Below are positions 8,469 through 17,794 of a DNA stretch of 64,000 bases, piece by piece. The DNA comes from Cellulomonas humilata (lineage in GTDB: Bacteria > Actinomycetota > Actinomycetes > Actinomycetales > Cellulomonadaceae): contig NZ_JAUSVB010000003.1 of NCBI RefSeq assembly GCF_030814415.1, positions 434,001 through 498,000 of the forward strand. Reading direction: 5' to 3'. The number at the start of each line of letters is the position of its first letter. Position 1 is the stretch's first letter. The position numbers were made by a program, and so were the translations under genes. A model generated the notes under the pieces. The model did no database searches and was not told where the DNA came from. It saw only the letters and a program-made list of their open reading frames with translations.

Positions 8469-8717
8469 ATGAACACCACCGAGATCGAGACGAGGACGCC
8501 CGGTCGGGCGCTCCTGCAGTCGGAGTTCTCGGTGCGCGGGGGCGTCCGGCGGGGAATGTCGACATGCACGAACCGTGCATATCTCGGCGATCTGTTCCTG
8601 CTTCTCGAGGATGGCTTCCGGCACGGTGACGCGAGCCTCGCCACGACGCAGCGTTCCATCCACGTTTCCGCCGAGCGCGTCCGCTCGACGTTTCAGCACG
8701 TGCACCCCGAGGCATGA
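8469..8717 (+). CDS. Small hypothetical protein upstream of the sigma factor
   Basis: This is an 82-residue reading frame starting [20 protein letters not shown] and ending HVHPEA. I do not recognise a family. The second half ([17 protein letters not shown], then [19 protein letters not shown]) reads like an amphipathic helical protein and keeps GC-rich third positions. Codon use in the first 35 codons is less clean, so the true start could be the internal ATG giving [13 protein letters not shown]. No membrane span is seen. It ends just before the WhiG-type sigma gene and may be coupled to it. It could be chance. Confidence 0.4.
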   Translation: MNTTEIETRTPGRALLQSEFSVRGGVRRGMSTCTNRAYLGDLFLLLEDGFRHGDASLATTQRSIHVSAERVRSTFQHVHPEA

Positions 8718-8737
8718 CGAAGACAATGGAGTCGACG

Positions 8738-9676
8738 ATGACGACGCAGCTGGACGCCGCCTTCCCGGTGCACACCCGTCTGACCAGCACGGCGCCCGAG
8801 GGCGTCATCCCGCAGCCCCGGTCGGCCGAGGTGGACGTGCTGGCACCCGCGTCGGTCCCGATCACGCGCGGTGTGCCTGCCCCCCGGACCCCGGTGGCGC
8901 CGAGCCGTTCGGTCGAGGAGGTCGAGGCCCTGTGGGAGGACTACAAGGCGGCGCCGTCGGCACGTGCTCGTGAGGGCCTGATCCTCCACTACGCCCCGCT
9001 CGTGTCGGCCGTCGCCGGCCGTGTCGGGATGCGCCTGCCGAGCACCGTCGAGCAGGCCGACCTCGTCTCCTACGGGATGTTCGGCCTGATCGACGCCATC
9101 GAGAAGTACCAGACGGACCGCTCGGTGAAGTTCGAGTCCTACGCCTCGTCCCGCATCCGCGGCGCGATCATCGACGAGCTGCGCGCGATGGACTGGGTCC
9201 CGCGCTCGGTCCGCACGAAGGCCCGCTCCGTCGACCGCGCGTACGCCGAGCTCGAGGCCAAGCTGCACCGCACCCCGACCGAGGACGAGGTCGCCCAGCA
9301 CCTCGAGATGCCCGTCGAGGACCTGCGCGCGATCTACTCGCAGCTCTCGACCGTGAACGTCGCGGCGCTCGACGAGCTGCTCGGCGGCGGCGACGACCGC
9401 CCCGGCGGCGTCTCGCTCGGCGACACGCTCGGCGACGAGCGCACGCTCGACCCCGCCAGCTCGATCGAGGCAGCGGAGACCAAGTTCCTCCTGGCCCGCG
9501 CGATCGAGTGCCTCGGTGAGCGCGAGCGCATCGTCGTCGTCCTCTACTACTACGAGGGCATGACGCTCGCCGAGATCGGTCGCGTCCTCGGTGTCACCGA
9601 GTCGCGCATCTCGCAGATGCACACCGCAGCGATGGTCCGGCTCCGCACTCGCCTGGTCGAGGCCGAGCGCGCCTGA
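8738..9676 (+). CDS. whiG: RNA polymerase sigma factor, WhiG/FliA family
   Basis: This is an alternative sigma factor of the sigma-28 group, which drives sporulation (WhiG) or flagellar and chemotaxis genes (FliA). In a Cellulomonas-like cell the motility role is more likely. From ATG 8738 it has 312 residues. Region 2 is clear: [39 protein letters not shown], then the helix with [20 protein letters not shown]. Region 3 follows. Region 4 ends with [19 protein letters not shown] and [22 protein letters not shown] lies 6 nt before 8738; alternative in-frame ATGs at 8714 and 8726 would add 8 or 4 residues. The first 60 residues are a low-complexity extension. Confidence 0.9.
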   Translation: MTTQLDAAFPVHTRLTSTAPEGVIPQPRSAEVDVLAPASVPITRGVPAPRTPVAPSRSVEEVEALWEDYKAAPSARAREGLILHYAPLVSAVAGRVGMRLPSTVEQADLVSYGMFGLIDAIEKYQTDRSVKFESYASSRIRGAIIDELRAMDWVPRSVRTKARSVDRAYAELEAKLHRTPTEDEVAQHLEMPVEDLRAIYSQLSTVNVAALDELLGGGDDRPGGVSLGDTLGDERTLDPASSIEAAETKFLLARAIECLGERERIVVVLYYYEGMTLAEIGRVLGVTESRISQMHTAAMVRLRTRLVEAERA

Positions 9677-9861
9677 CCGATCCGGCCCGGCCGGGCGCCG
9701 ACCCGACGCTGGGCCCGATGTCGGGCTGACGTCGTCCGGGTGCGACCGTTCGATTCTGCCTGACCGCGGCCAACGCGGACCGATGCCGGGCCGCCTCGTC
9801 TGACCCTGCCCCGAGCTTCGCGACATGCTCGGAGCGCTGCCTGCGGCGGGTCCGACCGAGC

Positions 9862-10413
9862 TCACCCCGCGGTGTCGAGGGGGAGCAGGACCGCCGGTCC
9901 CGCACCGGCGAGCAGGCCGAGCGGGTCGACGTAGTCGTCCCCGACGCGCACGCCCCAGTGCAGGCACGCGCTCGGCGCGCAGTGGGAGCCCTCGGCGACG
10001 AGCGTGCCGAGGCGCGCGCCCGCCGTGACGAGGGTGCCGATCCCGACGGCAGGCACCAGCGGTTCGACGCTCGAGCGGCGCCCCTCGACGTCGGTCACGG
10101 TCACGACGGGTCGACCGCCGACGGCGCCGGCATAGGTCACCACACCGTCGACCGGGGAGACGACCTCGGTGCCGGGTGCAGATCGCAGGTCGATCCCGCG
10201 GTGGCCGGCGGCCCAGCGCGCAGGCGGTGGCTCGAACGCGCGCACCACGTCCGCCGACCCCGCCAGCGGCAGTCGGTAGGTCCCGGCAGGTGACGGGGAG
10301 CCGGGTGGACCGGCGGATCCAGCCGGTCCGGCAGCGACGACCATCAGGCTGAGCAGCACCACGACGGTGCCCAGCGCGGTGACGAGGCGAGCGGTGCGGG
10401 TTCCTCGAGTCAT
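9862..10413 (-). CDS. Secreted M23/LytM-domain peptidase-like protein
   Basis: The protein has 183 residues. It has a signal peptide (basic start, then [18 protein letters not shown], cleavage near residue 33). An M23 lysostaphin-like domain follows: GHRGIDLRS carries the first zinc-binding His and Asp, and [15 protein letters not shown] carries the C-terminal HxH-like motif, here LHWG, with the second His replaced by Gly's neighbour Trp. Such proteins cut peptidoglycan cross-bridges or activate amidases. The incomplete HxH suggests it may be a degenerate, regulatory LytM. It is convergent to whiG. Its usual neighbours whiG and rpsB flank it. Confidence 0.85.
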   Translation of the reverse strand: MTRGTRTARLVTALGTVVVLLSLMVVAAGPAGSAGPPGSPSPAGTYRLPLAGSADVVRAFEPPPARWAAGHRGIDLRSAPGTEVVSPVDGVVTYAGAVGGRPVVTVTDVEGRRSSVEPLVPAVGIGTLVTAGARLGTLVAEGSHCAPSACLHWGVRVGDDYVDPLGLLAGAGPAVLLPLDTAG

Positions 10414-10841
10414 GCCGTGATGGTGGGCGGAGCCGAAGGTGGTGGTGGGCGGCCTGGGCAGCTCTGTGGACGACCCTGCCGAACACCGGGCTGTGGTCGG
10501 GTCGCCGCGGGAGACGCGGGTGTGGGCGTGCGAACGGTCGGCCGCGGTCGGAGCAGGGGCGGCGATCGGCTAGACTTCGAGTGCGACCGGTCCGTACCGG
10601 TCGACTTCGCGCGTCATCCACCCGATCACCGGACCTTCGGCCCAGCGCCGGCGAGCTCCAGGACGGGGTCGATCTCCGCAGCGGTCCGAGCATCTGCCCA
10701 CGTGGCAGGTACCGGAGCGGACGACGACATGACGCCAGGGGCGCCGGCCAGCTGGTCGGAGCCGACAACCGAGATGCGGGCCCGCACGGATGGGTCCGCC
10801 TTGACGCGTGCACCTCGCGGTGCGCGCCGGAAGGACGTGCC
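10414..10841 (+). promoter_or_regulatory. rpsB promoter and long 5' leader
   Basis: This 428-bp gap holds a -10 box TAGACT (10571-10576) in the context GGCTAGACTTCG. A perfect 7-bp hairpin begins about 9 bp after it: GACCGGT (10585-10591), loop CCGT, ACCGGTC (10596-10602). The -35 is unclear. Transcripts from here would have a leader of about 260 nt before rpsB, which is long enough for ribosomal-protein feedback control. The first 150 bp, upstream of the M23 gene, show no clear element. Confidence 0.5.
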
Positions 10842-11867
10842 ATGGCCGTCGTGACCATGCGCCAGCTGCTCGAGAGCGGTGTCCACTTCGGACACCAGAC
10901 CCGCCGCTGGAACCCCAAGATGAAGCGCTTCATCTTCACCGAGCGCAACGGCATCTACATCGTCGACCTGCAGCAGTCGCTGTCGTACATCGACAACGCC
11001 TACGACTTCGTGAGCCAGACCGTCGCGCACGGCGGCACCATTCTCTTCGTCGGCACCAAGAAGCAGGCGCAGGAGCCGGTCGCGGACCAGGCCGCCCGCG
11101 TCGGCATGCCGTACGTCAACCAGCGCTGGCTCGGTGGCATGCTCACCAACTTCAGCACGGTGCACAAGCGTCTCCAGCGCCTCAAGGAGCTCGAGCAGAT
11201 CGACTTCGACGACGTGGCGGGCTCGAACCTCACGAAGAAGGAGCTGCTCGTCCTGCGCCGCGAGAAGGACAAGCTGGCCAAGACGCTCGGTGGCATCCGT
11301 GACATGGCCAAGGTTCCCTCGGCCGTCTGGATCGTCGACACGAACAAGGAGCACCTCGCGGTCAACGAGGCGCGCAAGCTCGGCATCCCGGTCGTCGCGA
11401 TCCTGGACACCAACTGCGACCCCGACGTCGTCGACTACCCGATCCCGGGCAACGACGACGCGATCCGCGCCGTCCAGCTGCTGACCCGCGTCATCGCCGA
11501 CGCCGCTGCCGACGGTCTGCTCAAGCGTCACTCGGGTCGCACCGCGGCCGCCGAGGGCGCCCCGGCCGACGCCGAGCCGCTCGCCGAGTGGGAGCGCGAG
11601 CTGCTCGCCGGCGCCGAGGCCGACCTGGCCGGTGCCGAGGTCGCGGCCGACGCGACCGAGGCCGTCGCCGAGGCGAAGACCGAGATCGCCGAGGAGGTCG
11701 CAGCCGACGAGGCCGCCACCGAGACCGTTGCCGAGGAGGTCGTCGCCGAGGCCGTTGCCGAGGAGGTCGTCGCCGAGGCTGCGGCCGAGGAGGTCGTCGC
11801 CGAGGAGGCCGCGACCGAGGTTGCCGCCGACGAGGCTGTCGCCGAGGGCGACGCCGACTCCAAGTGA
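10842..11867 (+). CDS. rpsB: 30S ribosomal protein S2
   Basis: S2 binds late to the 30S subunit and is needed for S1 docking and start-site selection. The ATG at 10842 gives [20 protein letters not shown] with GGAAGGA 6 nt upstream; the reading frame stays open to 10581 but that part is leader. The protein is 341 residues against about 240-260 for a minimal S2. Residues 1-235 are the normal core ([20 protein letters not shown], then [19 protein letters not shown]). The last 90 residues are an acidic Ala/Glu/Val tail built in part from a 9-residue repeat. A hairpin at 11875 separates it from tsf. Confidence 0.96.
   Translation: MAVVTMRQLLESGVHFGHQTRRWNPKMKRFIFTERNGIYIVDLQQSLSYIDNAYDFVSQTVAHGGTILFVGTKKQAQEPVADQAARVGMPYVNQRWLGGMLTNFSTVHKRLQRLKELEQIDFDDVAGSNLTKKELLVLRREKDKLAKTLGGIRDMAKVPSAVWIVDTNKEHLAVNEARKLGIPVVAILDTNCDPDVVDYPIPGNDDAIRAVQLLTRVIADAAADGLLKRHSGRTAAAEGAPADAEPLAEWERELLAGAEADLAGAEVAADATEAVAEAKTEIAEEVAADEAATETVAEEVVAEAVAEEVVAEAAAEEVVAEEAATEVAADEAVAEGDADSK
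11727..11807 (+). repeat. Three tandem 27-bp units inside rpsB
   Basis: Units at 11727-11753, 11754-11780 and 11781-11807 share the core GCCGAGGAGGTCGTCGCCGA and differ at only a few positions. Each encodes nine residues of the type VAEEVVAEA, giving the S2 tail a periodic acidic helix. Such a repeat can expand or contract by slippage without shifting the frame. Confidence 0.85.
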
Positions 11868-11874
11868 TCCTGCC

Positions 11875-11909
11875 GGTGCCGGCGGCCCCTCGACGGGGCC
11901 GTCGGCACC
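11875..11909 (+). terminator. 15-bp hairpin between rpsB and tsf
   Basis: GGTGCCGGCGGCCCC (11875-11889) pairs with GGGGCCGTCGGCACC (11895-11909) with one G-U pair and a five-base loop. In the rpsB-tsf operon such a hairpin would lower or stabilise rather than abolish read-through into tsf. Confidence 0.7.
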
Positions 11910-11976
11910 GCGGCACGTCACCGGACCGTTGAGGTCCCGCATCAACGTCACGACACACGAGGAACGGACACGACTG

Positions 11977-12822
11977 ATGGCGAACTACTCGCTCGCAGAC
12001 ATCAAGGCGCTGCGCGAGAAGACCGGTGCCGGAATGATGGACGTCAAGAAGGCGCTCGAGGAGGCTGAGGGCGACACCGACAAGGCGCTCGAGCTCATTC
12101 GCGTCAAGGGCCTCAAGGGCGTCGGCAAGCGCGAGGGCCGCTCGGCCTCGGACGGCCTCGTCGCCGCCCACGTCGCCCCGACGGCCGACGGCGAGGGCCA
12201 GACGGGCGTGCTCGTCGAGATCAACTCGGAGACCGACTTCGTCGCGAAGAGCCCGAACTTCGTGGCCCTGGCCGCCCGCGTCCTCGCGGCCGCGGTCGAC
12301 TCCCCGGCCCGCGACGCGGACGCGCTGCTGGCCACCGAGGTCGACGGCACGAGCGTCCAGACGATCGTCGACGAGACCGCTGCCACCCTGGGTGAGCGCG
12401 TGGTCGTGCGCCGCCTGGCCCGCGTGGCCGGCGAGCACGTCGAGGTCTACCTGCACAAGGTCAGCAAGGACCTGCCCCCGCAGGTCGGCGTGCTGGTCGC
12501 CACCGACGCCGCAGGCGCCGGCGTGGCCCGGGACATCGCGACGCACATCGCGGCGTTCTCGCCCACGTACCTCACGCGCGAGGAGGTCTCGGCCGACGTC
12601 GTCGCGAACGAGCGCCACATCGCCGAGGAGACGGCCCGCAACGAGGGCAAGCCCGAGGCTGCTCTGCCGAAGATCATCGAGGGCCGCCTGAACGGCTTCT
12701 TCAAGGAGAACGTGCTGCTCGAGCAGGCGTTCGCCAAGGACAACAAGAAGACGGTCGCGCAGGTCCTCGCCGAGGCCGGCGGCACGCTGACGGGCTTCGT
12801 CCGTTACCGCGTGGGAGCCTGA
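11977..12822 (+). CDS. tsf: Elongation factor Ts
   Basis: EF-Ts exchanges GDP for GTP on EF-Tu. The ATG at 11977 gives MANYSLADIKALREKTGAGM, the conserved UBA-like N-terminus with the TGAGMMDVKKAL EF-Tu contact. The core follows with VLVEINSETDFVAKSPNF and LHKVSKDLPPQVGVLV. The protein has 281 residues, a normal length, and ends TGFVRYRVGA. GAGGAA lies about 13 nt upstream, which is a long spacing. It is the second gene of rpsB-tsf, behind a hairpin, and is followed by another strong hairpin before pyrH. Confidence 0.96.
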   Translation: MANYSLADIKALREKTGAGMMDVKKALEEAEGDTDKALELIRVKGLKGVGKREGRSASDGLVAAHVAPTADGEGQTGVLVEINSETDFVAKSPNFVALAARVLAAAVDSPARDADALLATEVDGTSVQTIVDETAATLGERVVVRRLARVAGEHVEVYLHKVSKDLPPQVGVLVATDAAGAGVARDIATHIAAFSPTYLTREEVSADVVANERHIAEETARNEGKPEAALPKIIEGRLNGFFKENVLLEQAFAKDNKKTVAQVLAEAGGTLTGFVRYRVGA

Positions 12823-12834
12823 CCTCAGGTGATC

Positions 12835-12872
12835 GACGGTGGCCCCGGCCCTGCGGGGTCGGGGCCACCGTC
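12835..12872 (+). terminator. 17-bp hairpin between tsf and pyrH
   Basis: GACGGTGGCCCCG (12835-12847) pairs perfectly with CGGGGCCACCGTC (12860-12872). Four more inner pairs, one of them G-U, extend the stem around a short loop. It probably ends most rpsB-tsf transcripts. Confidence 0.75.
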
Positions 12873-12906
12873 GCAACCAGCCCGATCCAACTCTCGTGGA
12901 GGCACC

Positions 12907-13650
12907 GTGACCCTGGACCCCGAGTCGACCCGCGGAGCGGTGCCGGACCGGCGCGTCCTGCTCAAGCTGTCCGGCGAGACGTTCGGTGGCGGTGACGTGG
13001 GCCTCGCGGCGGACGTCGTCCAGCGCGTCGCCGCCGAGATCGCCGTCGCGGTCCGGGCCGGAGTGCAGGTCGCGATCGTCGTCGGCGGCGGCAACTTCTT
13101 CCGTGGCGCCGAGCTCTCGCAGCGCGGCCTGGACCGGGCGCGTGCCGACTACATGGGCATGCTCGGCACGGTCATGAACTGCCTGGCGCTCCAGGACTTC
13201 CTCGAGCAGGCCGGCGTGAGCACCCGCGTGCAGACGGCGATCGCGATGGGCCAGGTGGCGGAGCCCTACATCCCGCTGCGCGCCATCCGGCACCTGGAGA
13301 AGGGCCGCGTCGTCATCTTCGGCGCCGGCGCCGGCATGCCGTACTTCTCGACGGACACCGTGAGCGTGCAGCGCGCCCTCGAGACGCACTGCCACGAGGT
13401 CCTCATGGGCAAGAACGGTGTCGACGGGGTGTACTCCGCGGACCCGCGCACCAACCCGGACGCCGTGAAGCTGGACCACCTGACGTACACGGACGCACTC
13501 GTCAACGACCTGGGCGTGATGGACGGCTCGGCGCTCAGCCTCTGCCGTGACAACGACGTGCGGATGCGCGTCTTCGGGCTCGAGGAGGCCGGCAACGTCA
13601 CGCGGGCGCTCCGGGGTGAGAAGATCGGCACGCTGATCACAGCCAGCTGA
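12907..13650 (+). CDS. pyrH: UMP kinase
   Basis: PyrH phosphorylates UMP to UDP in pyrimidine synthesis and belongs to the amino-acid kinase fold. The GTG at 12907 with GGAGG just upstream gives 247 residues; an in-frame ATG-less extension to 12829 runs through the terminator hairpin and is rejected. [13 protein letters not shown] is the phosphate-binding start, [21 protein letters not shown] the second glycine motif, and [21 protein letters not shown] the hexamer interface. [19 protein letters not shown] closes the nucleotide site. It precedes frr by 54 bp, the usual pyrH-frr pair. Confidence 0.95.
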   Translation: MTLDPESTRGAVPDRRVLLKLSGETFGGGDVGLAADVVQRVAAEIAVAVRAGVQVAIVVGGGNFFRGAELSQRGLDRARADYMGMLGTVMNCLALQDFLEQAGVSTRVQTAIAMGQVAEPYIPLRAIRHLEKGRVVIFGAGAGMPYFSTDTVSVQRALETHCHEVLMGKNGVDGVYSADPRTNPDAVKLDHLTYTDALVNDLGVMDGSALSLCRDNDVRMRVFGLEEAGNVTRALRGEKIGTLITAS

Positions 13651-13704
13651 ACGGCCTGTCCGCACGACCCTGCAGGAACACGACCCACGCACGAAGGAGC
13701 TCCG

Positions 13705-14262
13705 GTGATCGACGAGACCCTCTTCGAGGCTGAAGAGAAGATGGACAAGGCCGTCGAGGTCGCCAAGGAGGACTTCTCGACGATCCGTACCGGTCGGGCC
13801 AACGCCGCGATGTTCTCCAAGGTGTTCGTCGACTACTACGGCAGCCCGACGCCCCTGCAGCAGCTGGCGTCGTTCAACGTCACCGAGGCGCGCACGATCC
13901 TGGTCTCGCCGTTCGACAAGTCGTCGACCGCCGCGATCGAGAAGGCGCTGCGCGAATCCGACCTGGGCGTGAACCCGACGAACGACGGCAACGTCATCCG
14001 CATCGTCCTGCCCGCCCTCACGCAGGAGCGCCGCAAGGACTTCGTCAAGCTCGCCAAGAGCAAGGCGGAGGACGCCCGCGTGTCGGTGCGCAACGTCCGG
14101 CGCCGGGCCAAGGAGGAGCTGGACCGCATCGTCAAGGACGGTGAGGCCGGCGAGGACGAGGTCGGTCGTGCGGAGAAGGAGCTCGAGTCCTTGACGAAGA
14201 AGCACGTGGACCTCATCGACCACCTGCTCGCGTCCAAGGAGAACGAGCTCCTCGAGGTCTGA
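13705..14262 (+). CDS. frr: Ribosome recycling factor
   Basis: RRF works with EF-G to split the post-termination ribosome. The protein has 185 residues, starting from GTG with GAAGGAG about 6 nt upstream. Motifs include [22 protein letters not shown] in two blocks, [21 protein letters not shown], and the helical hairpin [20 protein letters not shown]. The three long helices of the tRNA-shaped fold are evident from the heptad-like charges. The stop overlaps the cdsA start by one base (TGATG). Confidence 0.96.
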   Translation: MIDETLFEAEEKMDKAVEVAKEDFSTIRTGRANAAMFSKVFVDYYGSPTPLQQLASFNVTEARTILVSPFDKSSTAAIEKALRESDLGVNPTNDGNVIRIVLPALTQERRKDFVKLAKSKAEDARVSVRNVRRRAKEELDRIVKDGEAGEDEVGRAEKELESLTKKHVDLIDHLLASKENELLEV

Positions 14263-15104
14263 TGAGCCAGACTGCCATCGCCGCCACCCGGACCCCTCGC
14301 CCCGGTCGTGACCTTCCGGTCGCGATCGTCGTCGGCGTCGCCATGCTCGTCGCGGTGGTCGCGTCGCTGTTCATCCGCAAGGAAGCCTTCGCGGTCGTCG
14401 CCGTCCTGGCGGTGAGTGCGGGGCTCTGGGAGCTGGCGCAGGCGTTCACGCGCCGCAACATCCACCTGCCGCTCCTCCCGCTGCTGGTCGGCTCGATCGG
14501 CATCCTCGTGTCCGCCTACACGGCGGGCCCGGAGGCGCTGTTCGTCGCGTTCATGCTGACCGTCGGCGGTGTCGTCGTCTGGCGCGTGCTCGACGGGAGC
14601 GGCCAGCCGGCTCTGCGGGATGCGACCGCGGGTGCGTTCGCTGCGGCGTACCTGCCGTTCCTCGGCGGGTTCGTGATGATGATGCTCGCCGAGCCTGACG
14701 GCGCGGCCCGCGTGATGCTCTTCATCCTCCTGTGCGTCGCCAGCGACGTCGGTGGCTACACCGTGGGCGTCCTGCTCGGCAGGCATCCCCTCGCCCCGTC
14801 GGTGAGCCCGAAGAAGACCTGGGAGGGTCTCGCCGGCTCGCTGGTCCTCGCGTGCGTCGTGGGCGTGGTGGGTGTGCAGCTCGCGTTCGACGGGGAGCCG
14901 CTCGTCGGCGTCATCCTCGGCCTGGCCACCGTCGTGACCGCCACGCTCGGGGATCTCGCCGAGTCGATGCTCAAGCGTGACCTCGAGCTCAAGGACATGG
15001 GCCGGCTGGTGCCGGGCCACGGCGGCCTGCTGGACCGGCTCGACTCGCTCGTCCTGACCGCCCCCGCCGTGTACGTGGTCCTCACGGTGTTCCAGCCCGC
15101 CTGA
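14262..15104 (+). CDS. cdsA: Phosphatidate cytidylyltransferase
   Basis: CdsA makes CDP-diacylglycerol from phosphatidate and CTP at the membrane, the branch point to phosphatidylglycerol and phosphatidylinositol. It has 280 residues with about seven to eight membrane spans (for example [14 protein letters not shown] near residue 25). The C-terminal signature is intact: [34 protein letters not shown] and [13 protein letters not shown]. The start overlaps the frr stop by one base, implying coupled translation. Confidence 0.94.
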   Translation: MSQTAIAATRTPRPGRDLPVAIVVGVAMLVAVVASLFIRKEAFAVVAVLAVSAGLWELAQAFTRRNIHLPLLPLLVGSIGILVSAYTAGPEALFVAFMLTVGGVVVWRVLDGSGQPALRDATAGAFAAAYLPFLGGFVMMMLAEPDGAARVMLFILLCVASDVGGYTVGVLLGRHPLAPSVSPKKTWEGLAGSLVLACVVGVVGVQLAFDGEPLVGVILGLATVVTATLGDLAESMLKRDLELKDMGRLVPGHGGLLDRLDSLVLTAPAVYVVLTVFQPA

Positions 15105-15148
15105 CCCTGCTTCTCATGGCAGCCCGACCCGAGAGGGGGTATACGGCC

Positions 15149-16276
15149 ATGACCGGTACACCCGTGCGCCTCGACCTGTCCTCGCCCAGCCGGGGACCTC
15201 GGGGCAAGCCGCCCAAGCACTTCGTCGACCTCACGCCCGAGCAGCGGATCGAGGCCGTCACCGAGCTCGGTGAGAAGCCGTTCCGCGCCAAGCAGCTGGC
15301 GACGCACTACTTCACGCACCTCACCAACGACCCGGCCCTGATGACCGACCTGCCGAAGGCGACGCGGGACAAGCTGGTCGAGGGGCTCTTCCCGCAGCTG
15401 CTCACGGCGCACCGCACGCAGACGGCGGACAAGGGCACGACGGTCAAGACGCTGTGGCACCTGTTCGACGGCGCCAAGGTCGAGTCCGTCCTCATGCGGT
15501 ACGCCAACCGCACCACGCTCTGCGTCTCCAGCCAGGCGGGCTGCGGGCTCGCGTGCTCGTTCTGCGCGACGGGCCAGCTCGGCCTGACGCGGAACCTGTC
15601 CACGGCGGAGATCGTCGAGCAGGTCCGCGCCGCCGCGCGCTCGCTGGCCGACGGTGAGGTGCCGGGCGGGCCGACCCGCCTGAGCAACGTCGTCTTCATG
15701 GGCATGGGTGAGCCGCTCGCCAACTACAAGTCCGTGATGGAGACGGTCCGGCGCCTGGTGGCCCCCGCGCCCGACGGCCTCGGCATGTCCGCGCGGAACG
15801 TCACGGTCTCGACCGTCGGGATGGTGCCGGCGATGGACCGCCTCGCCAAGGAGGGCATCCCGGTGACCCTCGCGCTGTCCCTGCACGCACCGGACGACGA
15901 GCTGCGCAGCGAGCTGGTCCCGGTGAACACGCGGTGGAGCGTCGACGAGGCGCTCGACTCCGCACACCGCTACTTCGAGGTCACCGGCCGGCGCGTCTCC
16001 ATCGAGTACGCGCTCATCCGGGACATCAACGACCACGCCTGGCGCGCGGACCTCCTCGGGGAGAAGCTCAACGCCCGGGGCCGCGGCTGGGTGCACTGCA
16101 ACCCGATCCCGCTGAACCCGACGCCGGGCTCGAAGTGGACCGCGAGCGATCCCCGGGTCGAGCAGGAGTTCGTGGCACGCTTGCGTGCGCACGGGATCCC
16201 GACGACGATCCGGGACACCCGCGGAAGTGAGATCGACGGCGCCTGCGGACAGCTGGCAGCGGAGGAGGACGAGTGA
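15149..16276 (+). CDS. rlmN: 23S rRNA (adenine2503-C2)/tRNA methyltransferase RlmN
   Basis: RlmN is a radical-SAM enzyme that methylates A2503 of 23S rRNA and A37 of some tRNAs. The ATG at 15149 follows GAGAGGGGG (15131-15139); an ATG at 15116 precedes that site and is less likely. It has 375 residues. The iron-sulphur motif is [12 protein letters not shown], and the substrate region reads [15 protein letters not shown] conserved Cys for the methyl-carrier step occurs in the C-terminal [15 protein letters not shown]. The last four bases overlap the DivIVA-like gene (GTGA). Confidence 0.95.
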   Translation: MTGTPVRLDLSSPSRGPRGKPPKHFVDLTPEQRIEAVTELGEKPFRAKQLATHYFTHLTNDPALMTDLPKATRDKLVEGLFPQLLTAHRTQTADKGTTVKTLWHLFDGAKVESVLMRYANRTTLCVSSQAGCGLACSFCATGQLGLTRNLSTAEIVEQVRAAARSLADGEVPGGPTRLSNVVFMGMGEPLANYKSVMETVRRLVAPAPDGLGMSARNVTVSTVGMVPAMDRLAKEGIPVTLALSLHAPDDELRSELVPVNTRWSVDEALDSAHRYFEVTGRRVSIEYALIRDINDHAWRADLLGEKLNARGRGWVHCNPIPLNPTPGSKWTASDPRVEQEFVARLRAHGIPTTIRDTRGSEIDGACGQLAAEEDE

Positions 16277-16827
16277 GTGACGGGATGTTCCGGACCGTCT
16301 CAGGTCTGAAGCAGGGATACGACCCGGACGAGGTCGACGACTTCTTCTCCCACGCACGAGCCGTCTACGAGCAGGGCCCCGCCGCCGCGCTGGCCAGCAA
16401 GGACGTCCGCAGCGTCGCGTTCGACATGGTGCGGGGCGGGTACGTCACCGCCGCGGTCGACGCGGCGCTCGACCGGTTGGAGGCCGCGTTCGTGGCCCGG
16501 TCCCGCGCGGAGTTCGTCGCGACGCAGGGCCAGCAGGGGTGGATGGATCACCTCAGCGAGCAGGCCCGCACGCTCTACGGCCGCCTGGGTCGCCCCGACG
16601 GGGACCGGTTCGCCGCTCCGCACGGTCGACAGCAGGGCTACGAGCCGGCCGACGTCGACGAGCTGTGCCAGCGCCTCGTCGCCTACTTCGACAAGGGCAC
16701 CCCGCTGTCCGCCGCCGAGGTCCGGTCCGCGACGTTCCGCCGCCGCAAGGGTCACAACGCGTACGCCGAGGGGCCCGTCGACGCCTTCCTGTCCCGCGCG
16801 GTCGAGGTGCTCCTCGGCGTCGAGTAG
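16273..16827 (+). CDS. Protein with two DivIVA-like modules
   Basis: This protein of 184 residues is translationally coupled to rlmN through a GTGA overlap. Residues 5-60 carry a DivIVA-type opening, [21 protein letters not shown] second similar opening occurs near residues 118-140, with [18 protein letters not shown] and the echo [19 protein letters not shown]. The two halves share a pattern: GYxPxxVDxx, a short helix, then V-R-S-xxF. DivIVA and GpsB/Wag31 proteins mark curved membrane and organise polar growth, but this one lacks the long coiled coil. A growth-site or septum adaptor is plausible, not shown. Confidence 0.75.
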   Translation: MSDGMFRTVSGLKQGYDPDEVDDFFSHARAVYEQGPAAALASKDVRSVAFDMVRGGYVTAAVDAALDRLEAAFVARSRAEFVATQGQQGWMDHLSEQARTLYGRLGRPDGDRFAAPHGRQQGYEPADVDELCQRLVAYFDKGTPLSAAEVRSATFRRRKGHNAYAEGPVDAFLSRAVEVLLGVE

Positions 16828-16840
16828 GGACAGACGGCAC

Positions 16841-16873
16841 GACGGCCGCGCTCCCACCTGGAGCGCGGCCGTC
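16841..16873. terminator. Perfect 14-bp bidirectional terminator
   Basis: GACGGCCGCGCTCC (16841-16854), loop CACCT, GGAGCGCGGCCGTC (16860-16873). Outer CAGAC and GTCTG segments can extend the stem. It lies between the DivIVA-like gene and the ABC permease, which converge here. Confidence 0.8.
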
Positions 16874-16978
16874 GCTGTCTGAGCCCTCTGTTCGCGCTGG
16901 CCTTGCGTTGCGCTGCGGGCGGGTGCCCTGGCGCGCCCCCACCCTCCGCTGCGCTACAGCCCAGCGCTCACGGATGCC

Positions 16979-17794
16979 TCAGCCGTCCTCGCGCTTGAAG
17001 GTGCGGGCGCCGAACCAGAGGCCGACGGCCGCGAGCACGATGGTCAGCGCGGAGCCCCACAGGGCCGTGGCGCTGCCGATGTCGCCGTCGAACTGCGCGC
17101 GGATGCCGGAGACCACGTGCTTGATCGGGTTGAGGTTGGACAGCGTGTTGAGCCAGGCAGGTGCCGAGGCGGCCGTGATGGGCAGCAGGATCCCGGACAG
17201 CAGCAGCAGCGGCAGGGCGACCCCGTTCATCAGGGGAGCCAGGGCGTCCTCGCTCTTGAGCGTGAGCGCCACGGCGTAGGACGCCGAGGCGAACGCGGCG
17301 GCGAGCAGCGCGGCGGTGACGATGCCGAGCACGATGCCCCAGAAGGGCGCCTCGAGCCCGAACAGGAACGCCACGGACACCAGGACGACACCCTGCACCG
17401 CGACGACGATGACGTCGCGGAGCACGCGTCCGACCACGAGGGCCGACCGGGGTGCGGGACTGACCCGCTCGGCCTCGATGACGCCGTCGCGCCACTCGCC
17501 GATGAGCCCGAAGCCGACGAACAGCGCGCCGAACATGCCGAGCTGCACCAGCAGGCCCGGGACGAAGAGCTGGTAGGCGTTCGTCGCTCCCAGCTGCGGG
17601 GCGAGCGGCTCGAGCAGGGGCCCGAACAGCGAGAGGTACAGCACGGGCTGGAGCAGACCCATGACGGCCCAGACGGGGTTCCGGAGCGAGATCCGCATGG
17701 CGCGGCGGAAGACGGTGAGCGCGTCGCGGACGAACGTGCTCCGGCCGCTCTGCTCGTCGGTGAACGTGGACGGGGTGGCGGTGGCGGCGGTCAT
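16979..17794 (-). CDS. ABC-2 type exporter permease
   Basis: This is the membrane subunit of a drug/daunorubicin-type exporter, 271 residues with about six membrane spans and the ABC2_membrane pattern. Visible spans include VWAVMGLLQPVLYLSLFGPL, FVPGLLVQLGMFGALFVGFG and LMNGVALPLLLLSGILLP. Cytoplasmic ends are hydrophilic and the N-terminal 40 residues precede the first span. The start at 17794 overlaps the ATPase stop (ATGA). It is the last gene of padR-ATPase-permease. The substrate cannot be told from sequence. Confidence 0.9.
   Translation of the reverse strand: MTAATATPSTFTDEQSGRSTFVRDALTVFRRAMRISLRNPVWAVMGLLQPVLYLSLFGPLLEPLAPQLGATNAYQLFVPGLLVQLGMFGALFVGFGLIGEWRDGVIEAERVSPAPRSALVVGRVLRDVIVVAVQGVVLVSVAFLFGLEAPFWGIVLGIVTAALLAAAFASASYAVALTLKSEDALAPLMNGVALPLLLLSGILLPITAASAPAWLNTLSNLNPIKHVVSGIRAQFDGDIGSATALWGSALTIVLAAVGLWFGARTFKREDG

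Noticed and set aside
8575..8973. Alternative plus-strand frame crossing the whiG start
   Set aside because: It runs out of frame through whiG and has Ser/Arg/Pro shadow composition.
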